Part shown: positions 43,582 to 53,011 of the stretch, one piece after another
Layout: each line of letters starts with the position of its first letter
Numbering within the stretch: position 1 is the first letter of the stretch
NCBI RefSeq assembly: GCF_034047335.1
Contig: NZ_CP139137.1
Coordinates: 1,550,001 to 1,614,000 of the forward strand
Length of the DNA stretch: 64,000 bases
Direction of reading: 5' to 3'
Source of the DNA: Chryseobacterium sp. JJR-5R
GTDB lineage: Bacteria > Bacteroidota > Bacteroidia > Flavobacteriales > Weeksellaceae
Notes under the pieces: generated by a model
Seen by the model: only the letters and a program-made list of their open reading frames with translations
Told to the model about the DNA's origin: nothing
Databases searched by the model: none
Made by a program: the position numbers and the translations under genes

Positions 43582-46134
43582 TTATAATTGATTTAATGTA
43601 CGAATCAACTTCTTTCTCTCCTCACTTCCAGTTGTTGAAAACCTCAGCAAAGGAATTCCGTACTTTTCCAAAATTGCATTTTTCATCGCATCTCTTCCGG
43701 CTTGCAGGCTTTCCTTTTTATGATATTCATAACCATCCACTTCTATGGCTAAAACCGGATTTTTGCCCAGTTTATTATACATCAGAAAATCAAGATGTGT
43801 GGCATGGTGTCCGGCGTACCGTTTTTCTTCCTCAGAAAGCTTGTCAAAATCCAGCAGCAGGTTTCTTAAAGGAAAATGCAGGACAACATCGTATTTGGAA
43901 AATTCGTCTAGGGACAACACTTCTTTGATCAATACATACATCAAATTCTCGCTGTCGAAAACCGATTTTTTCTTTTGTTTTGACAAAAGTACCCTTCGTT
44001 TCTCTTCATATCCTTTGTACAGGTAATCAAAAACAGAGTGGAGCTCACTGTGGAAGGTGGTGAAGTTATGGTAATCAATATAGCGGATCAGGTCAGAGAT
44101 ATTACTGTCTTTCTCTGTTTCATTTCCGTTGACCACCAAGATCAGCTGATCTTTGGCTCTGGAAACGGCAACATTCAGACGGTTGGGGCTATCGGTAAAA
44201 TCTGATATTTCATTGTCTACCGTAGAAAGAATGATCACATCATTTTCCCTTCCCTGAAATTTATCTACGGTATCTGCTTTAACTGTGGTTCCCTGAAACG
44301 TACTTTGTAAAGCTGACATCTGATTCCGGTAAGGCGTTACGATGCCCAGATCTGATTCTTCCAGGCTTTGCTGTGGGATAATTTCCCGGGTAATCACATC
44401 AATCTGCCGTTGGTTCATTCTTTCCCGAGCATGATTCCCGGCTACGGTTTTATAAACCATCAGGGGATTCCGGCCGGTCTTGGCTTCGGACAAAATAATC
44501 AATTGGTTGTTGTAAAATTTCCGGTTACAGAAATCAATGATCTGGGGATGGCACCTGTAATGTTCCTTTAAAAGGGTCTTCGGACAATCGGGAAATAATT
44601 TCGTTACCGATGAAAGAAGACTGTGGTTGGAATATCGGTACGCTTCGGGAAGCTGATGTGCCTGAAAAATAGGATCTGTCTTTTTTGCCGTCTCGGCATT
44701 GACTACATTGGGAAGCTGTTTCAGATCTCCTACAATCACCGCTCTTCTGGCACAGGATAAAGCCAGTACGCCCGTTGCCAGATCTACCTGCGAAGATTCA
44801 TCAATGATTACAAAATCATAGACCATCTTCTCGGCAAGGCTTCTCCGGAGGGAGTAGGTCGTACTCATAATCACCGGATAGTCCCTGATGAATTCTTCTG
44901 ATTTCAGACGCAGATCCGCTGCCGTATATTCCAGACGTTTTTTTTCCTGGTACTTTTGATGCAGGGCATGCCTGAAGAGCTGCATGGAGACTTCAGTATA
45001 TGTTTTCATTTTCTCCCCGAAGGAAAAATCCTGCAACGCCGATTCCAGCTGTTGTTTCCTTAAGCTGAGCTCTGCAATTTTTGTAGTGTAGTATTTTGAC
45101 TGGACCAAGCTGATCAATTCCTGATAAGACCGTTCATAAAAGGTTTTGTCTCGTACGCCATAGAGAAAAGGAAAAGTCAGTTTCCGCCACCAGTTGAGTT
45201 TTTTACCGGATTGCTCGTAGCTTTCAATGGTGATCCAAAGGGAAAGCAACTGATCAGAACTGACGTTTTTTTTAAAACGTACGTCTGCAAGTATATTAAC
45301 AGAACCGGTAAAGTGCCGGTATTCGGTTTGTATATTTTCTGCTTCCAGTTTCAGGGAAGCCAGTTCGTTTTTGAATTCCAGTTTTTCTGAAAGCTGGGCA
45401 AAAAGTTGGGTGTTATATTCCTGTAAGGAACTTACTTCTTCAAGAGATAACCTCCAACCGGACAGATCCGGGATTTCAGTCTGGGATTCAATGAACTCCC
45501 TTTTCTTTTCAGAGTTTCCCAGAAGAGCAGCTATAAAAGAGATTCCGCTGCTATCCAGCTTATCAAAAACATTCTTGGTGGCAGAATTATTGCTCGAAAC
45601 CACCGCCACACTCTGATCGTTCATCACCGCATTGGCAATGATGTTGAGGATGGTCTGGGTTTTTCCTGTACCGGGAGGCCCTTCAATAACGCTTAACGGA
45701 CTTGAAAAAGCTTCATTTACCGCATCCTTTTGACTCAGGTTAAAACCAAACGGGAAAATCTCAACAGGAGAGGAGTTTATGCCTTTCTCCGGTTGTTTTT
45801 GATTCAGGTAATTGGAAAGAATGGATGCTTCAGGAATAAAAGATATTCTGTCATAACTATCAGCAAGAATATTATTGCCTTCTTCTGTTTTCAAGCCAAT
45901 GGTCTCTGCAATTTCTTTCAAATAACCGAAAATACGTTCTGCTTTTTTGGTTTGCAGTGCAGATTTCACAATTTGAATTTTGTTCTGATTGTAAGTATAG
46001 GATTTACCGTTGTTTTTATAAATTACTAAACATTTATCATTCTTGAAAGAATAGGATTCTATTTCATCGGTTCTGTCCTTGCCATCAATGAAGATGGCTT
46101 GGGATTTAAGTTGTGGAGTGGTGTTTTTGATCAT
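43582..46134 (-). CDS. Superfamily 1 (Upf1/DNA2-like) helicase with C-terminal nuclease-like domain
   Basis: The 850-aa protein has Walker A EGPPGTGKTQT (residues 152-162), Walker B VIIDESSQVDLAT, motif III LVGDLKQLPNV, motif V TVDKFQGRENDVIIL and motif VI NRLNVAVSRAKDQLIL. The charged coiled-coil insertion between motifs Ia and II is normal for this family. The C-terminal ~120 residues (FLMYNKLGKNPVLAIEVDGY followed by EYHKKESLQAGRDAMKNAIL) match the DUF2726/restriction-endonuclease-like fold, where the E-x-D core is metal-binding. Such helicase-nuclease proteins are common next to restriction systems, as here. Fragments of a paralogue lie at 4.8-5.4 kb. Confidence 0.9.
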   Translation of the reverse strand: MIKNTTPQLKSQAIFIDGKDRTDEIESYSFKNDKCLVIYKNNGKSYTYNQNKIQIVKSALQTKKAERIFGYLKEIAETIGLKTEEGNNILADSYDRISFIPEASILSNYLNQKQPEKGINSSPVEIFPFGFNLSQKDAVNEAFSSPLSVIEGPPGTGKTQTILNIIANAVMNDQSVAVVSSNNSATKNVFDKLDSSGISFIAALLGNSEKKREFIESQTEIPDLSGWRLSLEEVSSLQEYNTQLFAQLSEKLEFKNELASLKLEAENIQTEYRHFTGSVNILADVRFKKNVSSDQLLSLWITIESYEQSGKKLNWWRKLTFPFLYGVRDKTFYERSYQELISLVQSKYYTTKIAELSLRKQQLESALQDFSFGEKMKTYTEVSMQLFRHALHQKYQEKKRLEYTAADLRLKSEEFIRDYPVIMSTTYSLRRSLAEKMVYDFVIIDESSQVDLATGVLALSCARRAVIVGDLKQLPNVVNAETAKKTDPIFQAHQLPEAYRYSNHSLLSSVTKLFPDCPKTLLKEHYRCHPQIIDFCNRKFYNNQLIILSEAKTGRNPLMVYKTVAGNHARERMNQRQIDVITREIIPQQSLEESDLGIVTPYRNQMSALQSTFQGTTVKADTVDKFQGRENDVIILSTVDNEISDFTDSPNRLNVAVSRAKDQLILVVNGNETEKDSNISDLIRYIDYHNFTTFHSELHSVFDYLYKGYEEKRRVLLSKQKKKSVFDSENLMYVLIKEVLSLDEFSKYDVVLHFPLRNLLLDFDKLSEEEKRYAGHHATHLDFLMYNKLGKNPVLAIEVDGYEYHKKESLQAGRDAMKNAILEKYGIPLLRFSTTGSEERKKLIRTLNQL

Positions 46135-46322
46135 TGGTTGGTAGTTCGGTACAAATATAATAAACTGTTAGTAAAAGAAAATTCTAAAGGCAATTTTTAA
46201 ATTGTCCCGAATTTCAGGATAATTTATTTTTAAGAAATCTGCGCGTTATGATTAGTTTTATTTGATCTTGTATACAACAAAATAATTGTCTAAATTAATC
46301 CCCTATTAAGATACAGCAACCA

Positions 46323-49300
46323 TTGAAAACAAACCTACTTGAACCTCATAAAGCACTAAGTCCCGCTTATAAAAAGTTTAATCCACAATTGATTGATATA
46401 CAGCAATTCGCTGAGAAATTAGAAGATTGTATCACTGCTATCAATTTGGTTGATGCTAGAAATGAAAGTGAGGAACATTTAAAATCACCTATAAAAAAGT
46501 TTTTAAATTCAACATTTTATAGAGACAACGAAATCAATACCAAAGAAAGAATTGATTTAGCTGTCTACCTGGGCAATGATGCGACTTCAGAGGTGGGGAT
46601 TATCATTGAAGCAAAAAAGCCTAGCAATAAGTCAGAATTTCCTACCGTAAGCAACCTCAATAGAAAAGCTCTTCAGGAAATTCTGTTGTATTATTTGCGT
46701 GAAAGAGTAGACCACAAGAATAATAATATTAAGCACTTGATTATTACCAATGGCTTTGAATGGTTCTTTTTCAAAGCACGGGATTTTTATGATTTATTCT
46801 ATAGTGATAAAGCGTTGCTGAAAGAATATGCACAATTTAGAGATGGTTTAAAAGACACGGATAAGACGCTGCTTTTTTATAATGAAATTGCAGCAAAATA
46901 TATTGCCAAAGTAGAAGATCAGCTTCCTTTTACCTATTTAGATTTTCGTAATAAACAGATTTCTAATCTCAAACCAAAAGAGCTTATCAATATTTACAAG
47001 CTTTTTTCAGATATTCATTTGTTAGGCAAAGGCTTTGGTAATGACAGCAATCAACTTAATAAAGCATTCTATAATGAACTTCTTCACATTATCGGCTTAG
47101 AGGAAACCAAAGAAAATGGAAAGAAGGTTATCAAAAGAAAAGTGTACAAAACTGATGATTACGGGCCATTATTAGAAAATACAATCTTCACGTTAGAGGA
47201 TAAAGATTATCTGAACAAAGTGAAAAATGTTCCAACTGAAAATAAAGCTTTCAATGTTGGTCTGGAACTTTGTCTCACCTGGGTTAACAGGATTTTATTT
47301 CTTAAACTATTAGAATCTCAACTGAGAAGTTACAACGGAAACTCAAAAGAATTTAAATTTCTAAACTATGAGTTTATTAACGGTTTTGATTCGTTGAATG
47401 AATTATTCTTTTCAGCCTTGGCAAAACCGCCAAAAGAACGTCACGCGAGGTATGCCGATAAATTTAAACACATTCCTTATCTGAATAGTAGTCTTTTCGA
47501 AAAAAATACACTTGAAGAACTGACTTTTGATATTACGGCTCTTATGGATGAGAATATGGAATTGTATTCATCAACAGTTCTGAGAGATGAAAGTAATAAG
47601 AAATTAACGGGTAAGCTTAATACATTAGATTACTTTTTTAAGTTTCTGGACGCTTATGATTTCTCGGCAGACTCCGGAATTGAATCTGAGTTTCAGCTGG
47701 AAAATAAAACATTGATTAACGCATCTGTACTAGGTTTGATCTTTGAGAAGATCAATGGTTATCGGGACGGTTCTTTCTATACACCGGGACTGATTACTAT
47801 GTTTATGTGTAAAGAGACTCTCAGAAAATCAGTCACTCAAAAATTTAAAGAAGAATTTGAAGCAAGTATAGAAACTTTTGAAGATGTCGTTGATTACTGT
47901 AAGCAATATTTCAAAAAGGAGTATCGCAAGAAATTTAATGAGACGGTCAATTCAATCAGAATCTGTGATCCTGCTGTAGGATCTGGTCACTTTTTGGTTT
48001 CGGCTCTGAATGAAATGATTGCCATCAAAAGCGAACTGGGAATATTAGCCGATGAAAATTTTAGTGCTTTGCCATGTTCCGTGAAAGTTGAAAATGATGA
48101 AATCTATATTTTAGATGCCAATGATGAGTTATTTTCTTACAACAGGAAAGATCCACAGAGTTTGCTCATTCAGAAGGCAATTTTTCATGAGAAGGAAACG
48201 GTTATTGAAAACTGTTTATTTGGGGTTGATATCAATCCGAACTCGGTTAACATTTGCAGACTGAGACTTTGGATAGAACTTTTAAAAAATGCCTATTACA
48301 CGGATGAAGGCGAATTACAGACACTTCCTAATATTGATATCAATATCAAGAATGGGAACTCATTAATCAGCAGGTTTGCTTTAGATGACAGCTTAAAAGC
48401 GGCATTTAAAAATAAGGAAATTAATTTTTCTGTTGCCGATTACAAACAGGCTGTAAAAGACTATAAGACAACAAACTCAAAATCTAAAAAAAGAGAAGTT
48501 GAGGAAATTATCACAATTATAAAAAATAATTTCAAATCCACATTAGATAATACAATCAGAGAGAAAGTTTCCAAAGCTGTAGGCTTGTATCAGAATGAAG
48601 AACAACGACAGCAAAACTTAATAGCTTTTGGTGAAGCCATAAAGAAAACAGAGAAGGATAATCTGAAAAAGCTTAAACTCAAGGCTGAGCTTGCACAGAA
48701 AGAAAAGGAAGAGATTCTGAACAATGTTATTTACATAAATGCCTTTGAATGGAGGTTTGAATTTCCTGAGGTTTTAGATGGTGATGGAAATTTTCTGGGC
48801 TTTGATGTGATCATTGGTAATCCTCCTTATATCCAACTACAAAAAATGGGAGCGGCCAGTGATGCATTGCAAAAAATAGGATATGAAACATTTGCAAAAA
48901 CCGGAGATATTTACAGCTTATTTTATGAGTTAGGAAATAATGTGCTAAAATCCAAAGGACTATTAACGTACATCACTTCCAACAAATGGATGCGTGCGGC
49001 TTATGGAGAAAGTCTAAGGAAGTTTTTTGTTGAAAAAACAAATCCGGAAATTTTGATTGATTTCGGAGGAACGCAGATTTTTGATACCGCTACCGTGGAT
49101 ACAAACATTCTGATGTTTTCTAAGGATAAAAATAGACAACAAACTCAAACCTGTATTGTCAAAGATAAAGTGTTAATTAATTTGAGTGATTATTTTAGAC
49201 AGCATTCTACAGATTCTAAATTTACTACTTCAGAAAGCTGGGTAGTCTTAAGTAATATCGAACTAAGCATAAAGTCTAAAATAGAAGCAGTTGGCATTCC

Positions 49301-49988
49301 TTTAAAAGATTGGGATATTAGTATAAATTATGGTATTAAGACAGGGTTTAATGAAGCATTTATAATTGATGGCAAAAAGAGAGAGAAATTGATTGCAGAA
49401 GACCCAAAATCAGCAGAAATTATACGACCCTTATTAAGAGGACGTGATATAAAGCGATATTATTATGAATTTGCTGATTTATATGTCATTACAACATTTC
49501 CTAGCTTAAGAATAGAGATAGACCACTATCCTGCTATTAAACAACATTTTATAAGTATTGGTTATAATAGATTAAAACAAACTGGAGACATTGGAGCAAG
49601 AAAAAAGACTCATAATCAATGGTTTGAAACACAAGATAGTATAAATTATTGGGACGATTTCAATAGACAGAAAATTGTATGGATTGAACTTGCTGACAAA
49701 GGAAGATTTGCAATAGATTTCAATGAAAATTACTTAACCTTAAATGGAACATTCATTATGACTGGCAATAATTTAGAATATTTATGTTGTGTTTTAAATA
49801 ATCCCGTCATTAGTTGGCTTTTTAATACGTTCTGTATAAGTTCCGGTGTAGGAACAAATCAGTGGAGAGAACTTTATATGAGAAATTTAATTATACCGAA
49901 AGTGTCAGATAATATTGAAGAGAAATTTAGTCTTCTGTATCATGAGCTTTGTAATTTAAGAAATAAAAAAGAGGATTTTTTTACATAA
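46323..49988 (+). CDS. Type IIG restriction-modification enzyme (Eco57I-like methylase with nuclease and TaqI-like specificity domain)
   Basis: A 1221-aa single-chain enzyme starting at TTG 46323. The N-terminal PD-(D/E)xK-type nuclease region has RIDLAVYLGND and GIIIEAKKPSN (about 80-100). The N6-adenine methylase has motif I DPAVGSGHFLVSAL (about 548-561) and motif IV NPPYIQ (about 831). The C-terminal TaqI-like specificity domain begins near INYGIKTGFNEAFIIDGKKR and includes RPLLRGRDIKRYYYEFAD (about 1036-1053) and NYWDDFNRQKIVW. The frame ends early (FFT) in a run of seven Ts; one base less would extend it to 50067 (DINDLLYNFLKLSDEEIQFI), the expected family ending. An alternative specificity domain lies inverted just downstream, and an invertase follows. 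Confidence 0.92.
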   Translation: MKTNLLEPHKALSPAYKKFNPQLIDIQQFAEKLEDCITAINLVDARNESEEHLKSPIKKFLNSTFYRDNEINTKERIDLAVYLGNDATSEVGIIIEAKKPSNKSEFPTVSNLNRKALQEILLYYLRERVDHKNNNIKHLIITNGFEWFFFKARDFYDLFYSDKALLKEYAQFRDGLKDTDKTLLFYNEIAAKYIAKVEDQLPFTYLDFRNKQISNLKPKELINIYKLFSDIHLLGKGFGNDSNQLNKAFYNELLHIIGLEETKENGKKVIKRKVYKTDDYGPLLENTIFTLEDKDYLNKVKNVPTENKAFNVGLELCLTWVNRILFLKLLESQLRSYNGNSKEFKFLNYEFINGFDSLNELFFSALAKPPKERHARYADKFKHIPYLNSSLFEKNTLEELTFDITALMDENMELYSSTVLRDESNKKLTGKLNTLDYFFKFLDAYDFSADSGIESEFQLENKTLINASVLGLIFEKINGYRDGSFYTPGLITMFMCKETLRKSVTQKFKEEFEASIETFEDVVDYCKQYFKKEYRKKFNETVNSIRICDPAVGSGHFLVSALNEMIAIKSELGILADENFSALPCSVKVENDEIYILDANDELFSYNRKDPQSLLIQKAIFHEKETVIENCLFGVDINPNSVNICRLRLWIELLKNAYYTDEGELQTLPNIDINIKNGNSLISRFALDDSLKAAFKNKEINFSVADYKQAVKDYKTTNSKSKKREVEEIITIIKNNFKSTLDNTIREKVSKAVGLYQNEEQRQQNLIAFGEAIKKTEKDNLKKLKLKAELAQKEKEEILNNVIYINAFEWRFEFPEVLDGDGNFLGFDVIIGNPPYIQLQKMGAASDALQKIGYETFAKTGDIYSLFYELGNNVLKSKGLLTYITSNKWMRAAYGESLRKFFVEKTNPEILIDFGGTQIFDTATVDTNILMFSKDKNRQQTQTCIVKDKVLINLSDYFRQHSTDSKFTTSESWVVLSNIELSIKSKIEAVGIPLKDWDISINYGIKTGFNEAFIIDGKKREKLIAEDPKSAEIIRPLLRGRDIKRYYYEFADLYVITTFPSLRIEIDHYPAIKQHFISIGYNRLKQTGDIGARKKTHNQWFETQDSINYWDDFNRQKIVWIELADKGRFAIDFNENYLTLNGTFIMTGNNLEYLCCVLNNPVISWLFNTFCISSGVGTNQWRELYMRNLIIPKVSDNIEEKFSLLYHELCNLRNKKEDFFT
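49976..49982 (+). other. T7 tract at the 3' end of the type IIG gene (frameshift site)
   Basis: The seven Ts in GAGGATTTTTTTACA decide the C-terminus. With seven the protein stops at 49988; with six it continues 26 residues to 50067. It is either a slippage-prone switch, a mutation or a sequencing error. Confidence 0.6.
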
Positions 49989-50050
49989 GCAAAACGATAT
50001 AAATGATTTACTTTACAACTTTTTGAAATTGAGTGATGAAGAAATACAAT

Positions 50051-50707
50051 TTATAAAATCTCAATAAAACCTATTTCTTTTCTTTCTAATTCTGTAAGAT
50101 TATATAAATCAAAAATTAGTTCATCAATTTTTAATTCGCAATCTCTAGTAAATTCAGCATTTTCCTTTTTTAGCTGAATTTCATTAACTAAATTTTTAAA
50201 TTTTTGATTTGTTTCTTCAGATACTTGGAGAACTGGTATTTTTGAAAGAAATATTTTTCTTATTTCTCTTGTTCCTCCTTGCAATTCTGGGAAATTATCA
50301 ATAAAACAGTATTTAAATAATGAAGAATTTAGAAAAGCTGTAAGATATGCTAACGTTTTTCCTGTTATCATAAATGATTTGTCATTTTGCATATAACCTT
50401 TATTGTCTAAATAAAATGGTAAGAATTTTGTCATATTTGGATACATCATTTTTTCACGAGAAAAATCGTCCCAATAACCAGTTGGTTCTTGCATTAAACT
50501 CCACCACGGACGATTGAAAACTTTGGTAGTTGAATTATCTCCTAACTTTCCTTTACCTTTATAACGTTCCAAATGCCGGCAAATTGCTGAATATCTATTT
50601 GGTATATCAGTATTCACAATGTCTTTTGTAGCACAAATTAACCATTTATCGGCAAATTCAAAACTATATCTTTTAATGTCTCTGCCACGTAAAATAGGTC
50701 GATAAAG
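50051..50707 (-). pseudogene. Silent inverted specificity (target-recognition) domain of the type IIG enzyme
   Basis: Read on the minus strand from 50707, after a stop codon, the frame gives LYRPILRGRDIKRYSFEFAD. It continues through VNTDIPNRYSAICRHLERYK, YWDDFSREKMMYPNMT and GFIEIL to a stop at 50051. It parallels the specificity domain of the main gene (RPLLRGRDIKRYYYEFAD, NYWDDFNRQK) but with a different middle part, so it would recognise another DNA site. There is no proper start, and upstream only the piece INYGGKID remains of the linker, so it is not expressed alone. It lies tail to tail with the main gene (overlap 17 nt if the T7 frameshift is repaired). Inversion would fuse it in frame to RPLLRGRDIKRY. 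Confidence 0.8.
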
Positions 50708-50832
50708 TTAGTCTATTTTACCTCCATAATTTATTTTAATGGCATTTTGTAAGAAAAAAAGGTCTTTGTTTTTTTAGTTATTTATTGTATAATTTAAAAT
50801 TATAAATAATAATAATTTAAACAAATAAAAAA

Positions 50833-51441
50833 ATGATTTACGGTTACATTAGGGTAAGTACAGACAAGCAGACAGTAGAAAACCAAAGATTTGAAATCAA
50901 TCATTTCTGCCAAAGTCAGGAGACAGTCGTGAACAAATGGATTGAAGAAACGATTTCCGGAGCAAAAAGTGTTGATGACAGAAAGTTAGGCAAGCTACTA
51001 AAAAAAATGAAAAAAGGAGATGTTCTTATTTGTTCAGAGCTTTCCCGTTTAGGAAGAAACTTATTGATGATTATGGGAATTCTTAATGAATGTATGAACC
51101 GTGATATTCAGGTATGGACAATCAAGGATAATTATCGATTGGGAAGCGATATAAGCTCAAAGGTTTTGGCGTTTGCCTTTGGTTTATCAGCAGAAATTGA
51201 AAGAAATTTGATATCACAACGAACTAAAGAAGCTTTAGCCAGAAAAAGGGCGGAGGGTGTTATATTAGGTCGTCCAAAAGGAAGTAAATCTGCAAAGACA
51301 AAATTAACAGGTCAGGAAAAAAAGATACAGGATTTGTTAGACCGTAAAGTTTCTTATTCTGCAATTGGAAGGATACTCGGAGTTCATCGGTTGACTGTAA
51401 GTAGCTTTGTTAATAATCAACAGCAGTTAGTTAAGCATTGA
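50833..51441 (+). CDS. mpi: Mpi-family serine recombinase (DNA invertase)
   Basis: The 202-aa resolvase/invertase has the catalytic Ser in GYIRVSTDKQTVENQ (Ser9), conserved ELSRLGRN (about 75-82), the E helix AFAFGLSAEIERNLISQRT and a C-terminal HTH (YSAIGRILGVHRLTVSSFV). The wording MIYGYIRVSTDKQTVENQRF is close to the Bacteroides master invertase Mpi, which flips many promoters. The position 126 nt from an inverted spare specificity domain makes that domain a probable target. Other sites may be elsewhere in the genome. The preceding ~125 nt are very AT-rich and carry its promoter. Confidence 0.92.
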   Translation: MIYGYIRVSTDKQTVENQRFEINHFCQSQETVVNKWIEETISGAKSVDDRKLGKLLKKMKKGDVLICSELSRLGRNLLMIMGILNECMNRDIQVWTIKDNYRLGSDISSKVLAFAFGLSAEIERNLISQRTKEALARKRAEGVILGRPKGSKSAKTKLTGQEKKIQDLLDRKVSYSAIGRILGVHRLTVSSFVNNQQQLVKH

Positions 51442-51454
51442 TATAGATTTGAAT

Positions 51455-51492
51455 AAAAAGAATCTGCATCAGTTATGAGACAGATTCTTTTT
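51455..51492. terminator. Bidirectional terminator between invertase and XRE gene
   Basis: AAAAAGAATCTG / CAGATTCTTTTT, a 12-bp stem with a 14-nt loop, U-rich in both directions. Confidence 0.85.
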
Positions 51493-51512
51493 ATTCCATA
51501 ATAACTTGATTA

Positions 51513-51875
51513 TTATTTAGTTTTATTAAATTTTTCTTTTACTTCAATTTCTAAGTTCTTGTAAAATAATTCTTTTTCAGCAGTAAGCTTTTCTTCTAAG
51601 TTAAAAGATTCCTTAATTACATGTAGGACATAATCCAATGATTGCAATGTAAATAGGGAATTGTATTCGATTTTTAGTGACTGACAGACTTTAAATAATA
51701 TTTTCCAACTTGTAGAATGCTCATATCTCTCCAATCTGCCAATAGTGGTCTTATTCGATCCGATCAAAAGGCCGAGACTCTCTTGGGATATTTTTTGTCT
51801 AAGTCTTTCAACTCTTACTATACAGCCTATCTGTAAACCTAATGCGTCAATTTCTTCATTACTATATTCTTGCAT
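51513..51875 (-). CDS. XRE-family helix-turn-helix regulator (copy 2 module)
   Basis: The 120-aa protein has an XRE HTH at about residues 27-60 (ISQESLGLLIGSNKTTIGRL followed by ERYEHSTSWKILFKVCQSL) and a charged helical tail. Only the HTH fold is shared with the XRE protein at 14461-14769; the sequences are otherwise different. It is divergent from the conserved RNA and faces a 24-bp perfect palindrome 30 nt upstream of its start, the likely operator. Confidence 0.88.
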   Translation of the reverse strand: MQEYSNEEIDALGLQIGCIVRVERLRQKISQESLGLLIGSNKTTIGRLERYEHSTSWKILFKVCQSLKIEYNSLFTLQSLDYVLHVIKESFNLEEKLTAEKELFYKNLEIEVKEKFNKTK

Positions 51876-51905
51876 ACAGTAAATTTTGAAATATTAGATA
51901 AAATT

Positions 51906-51929
51906 ATTCGATACAAATTTGTATCGAAT
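51906..51929. promoter_or_regulatory. 24-bp perfect palindrome, likely operator of the adjacent XRE regulator
   Basis: ATTCGATACAAA followed by its exact mirror complement. It contains TTTG at the position of a -33 element (22 nt before the TATATTTG box) and ends 14 nt before that box, so binding would block the RNA promoter. The sequence is unrelated to the palindrome of copy 1. Confidence 0.75.
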
Positions 51930-51943
51930 ATGATTTTTTTTAT

Positions 51944-51951
51944 TATATTTG
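51944..51951 (+). promoter_or_regulatory. -7 box (TATATTTG) of the structured-RNA promoter, copy 2
   Basis: Identical to the box at 14836-14843 within the shared TTTTTTTATTATATTTGC. TTTG at 51918-51921 serves as a plausible -33 element. Confidence 0.7.
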
Positions 51952-51957
51952 CTAAAT

Positions 51958-52130
51958 AAGTTACAGCAATGTAACTTTGCGATACTTCAAAGAAATATAG
52001 AAGCTATTGCTTAGAATCTCGAACTGAAAACTGGTAATTTAAAGTACACGAGAAGATAAGTAAAGTAGCTCACGACCTAGGCGTGAGCTCTCTTATCTGT
52101 GTACAGGTATACCAGTACCTCAGTTCGGAT
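51958..52130 (+). ncRNA. Structured RNA, copy 2
   Basis: Hairpin AAGTTAC...GTAACTT (51958-51977), then a rod at 52020-52127. The stems are CGAACTGA with TCAGTTCG, ACTGGTA with TACCAGT, GTACAC with GTGTAC, AGATAAG with CTTATCT and a perfect AGCTCACG with CGTGAGCT, closed by the invariant loop ACCTAGG. Compared with copy 1, paired bases change together while loops and flanks (CTTTGCGATACTTC, AGAAGCTATTGCTTAGAA) stay constant. Confidence 0.8.
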
Positions 52131-52438
52131 AATGTAGAGTCTCATGCCGTTTTATTTTCATGCTGTCCGCTTTTCTCTACATCAAACCTAAGCCGCTTCT
52201 TCAAAATACAGTATCAGACTGCACGATACAATGGGGTGTACAACCTATTGCGGCTTTACATCAAAGCTTATAAAAACACAGATTTCATTTATATTAAATG
52301 CTTTCCGGTGCCTTTGGGTCACTACTCAAAGATCTTATCATGTCCTTTTTCAGATCAAAAGGCACTCGGGAAAGTTATGTTTTGGCTCCATAAATCCTTG
52401 TGGCCAGGAACACCATTAAATCACAAAAAACAGAACCT
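52131..52438 (+). other. Conserved leader between structured RNA and the ~190-aa gene, copy 2
   Basis: Counterpart of 15026-15329. The shared open frame (FFKIQYQTARYNGVYNLLRL, YIKAYKNTDFIYI) continues in another phase after one inserted base (NAFRCLWVT against NAFRCLLVT in copy 1). The end, AACACCATTAAATCA...ACAGAACCTATG, is conserved up to the start codon of the next gene. Confidence 0.5.
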
Positions 52439-53011
52439 ATGAAAAAGAACAGCATAGACTTGGAATCCCGGTTTTGGTCCGGCCGGAAGAAGCATTCACC
52501 CGTACCGCTGCTGGAAGTGTTTTTCCAGTTCCATGACCTGGTAACGGCTAAGGAGCGGCTGAACCGGATTATGCAGTATGCATCACAAAAGAAAACGCGA
52601 ATCCCGGAAGATCCTTCCGTGGTCTTTCATTTCCACCAGTCGCTGCGGTCGTTTCTCCGGGCAGGGTGGTGCCTCAGGAAAAAACCCGGGAAATGGACGG
52701 TTGATATACTTCCGGAGCCCGGCAGCCCGCTGGTGCAGGGTTCACTTTCAGAAGAAGAATACCGGGACGCGGCGCGGGTCTTCCGCAAAGCATTTAAGGA
52801 GTACCGCCTGGAGGAATTTGAGGAGTTCCTGTCGGACATCGTGTATTTCTCGCTTGGGAATTTTAATCACGTGCCTGAGCGTGATATCATCGGTCTGTGC
52901 CTCCATCTGGCCAAAATGCTGGATGCGGCGTGGCTGATCCTGGAAAGAAAAGATCATAAAAAGAAATTCACGCAGGCAAAGCCAGCGGTATCTGCACTTC
53001 AGTCGCCATAA
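52439..53011 (+). CDS. ~190-aa protein of unknown function, module copy 2
   Basis: The start at 52439 (MKKNSIDLESRFWSG) is set by the shared beginning with the copy at 15330. The proteins are about 70% identical by eye, with conserved PLLEVFFQFHDLVTAKERLN, RIPEDPSVVFHFHQSLRS, RAGWCLRKKPGKW, EFLSDIVYFSLGNFNHVPER and KMLDAAWLI. The differences are mostly in the middle (VDILPEPGSPLVQ) and in the tail. No signal peptide, no known domain. Selection has kept both copies intact while the neighbouring regulators and cargo differ. Confidence 0.8.
   Translation: MKKNSIDLESRFWSGRKKHSPVPLLEVFFQFHDLVTAKERLNRIMQYASQKKTRIPEDPSVVFHFHQSLRSFLRAGWCLRKKPGKWTVDILPEPGSPLVQGSLSEEEYRDAARVFRKAFKEYRLEEFEEFLSDIVYFSLGNFNHVPERDIIGLCLHLAKMLDAAWLILERKDHKKKFTQAKPAVSALQSP

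Noticed and set aside
43398..43928. 176-aa plus-strand frame over the end of the helicase gene
   Set aside because: Two thirds of it is the antisense of the nuclease-like domain. The free first part has no family sign and only a weak start.
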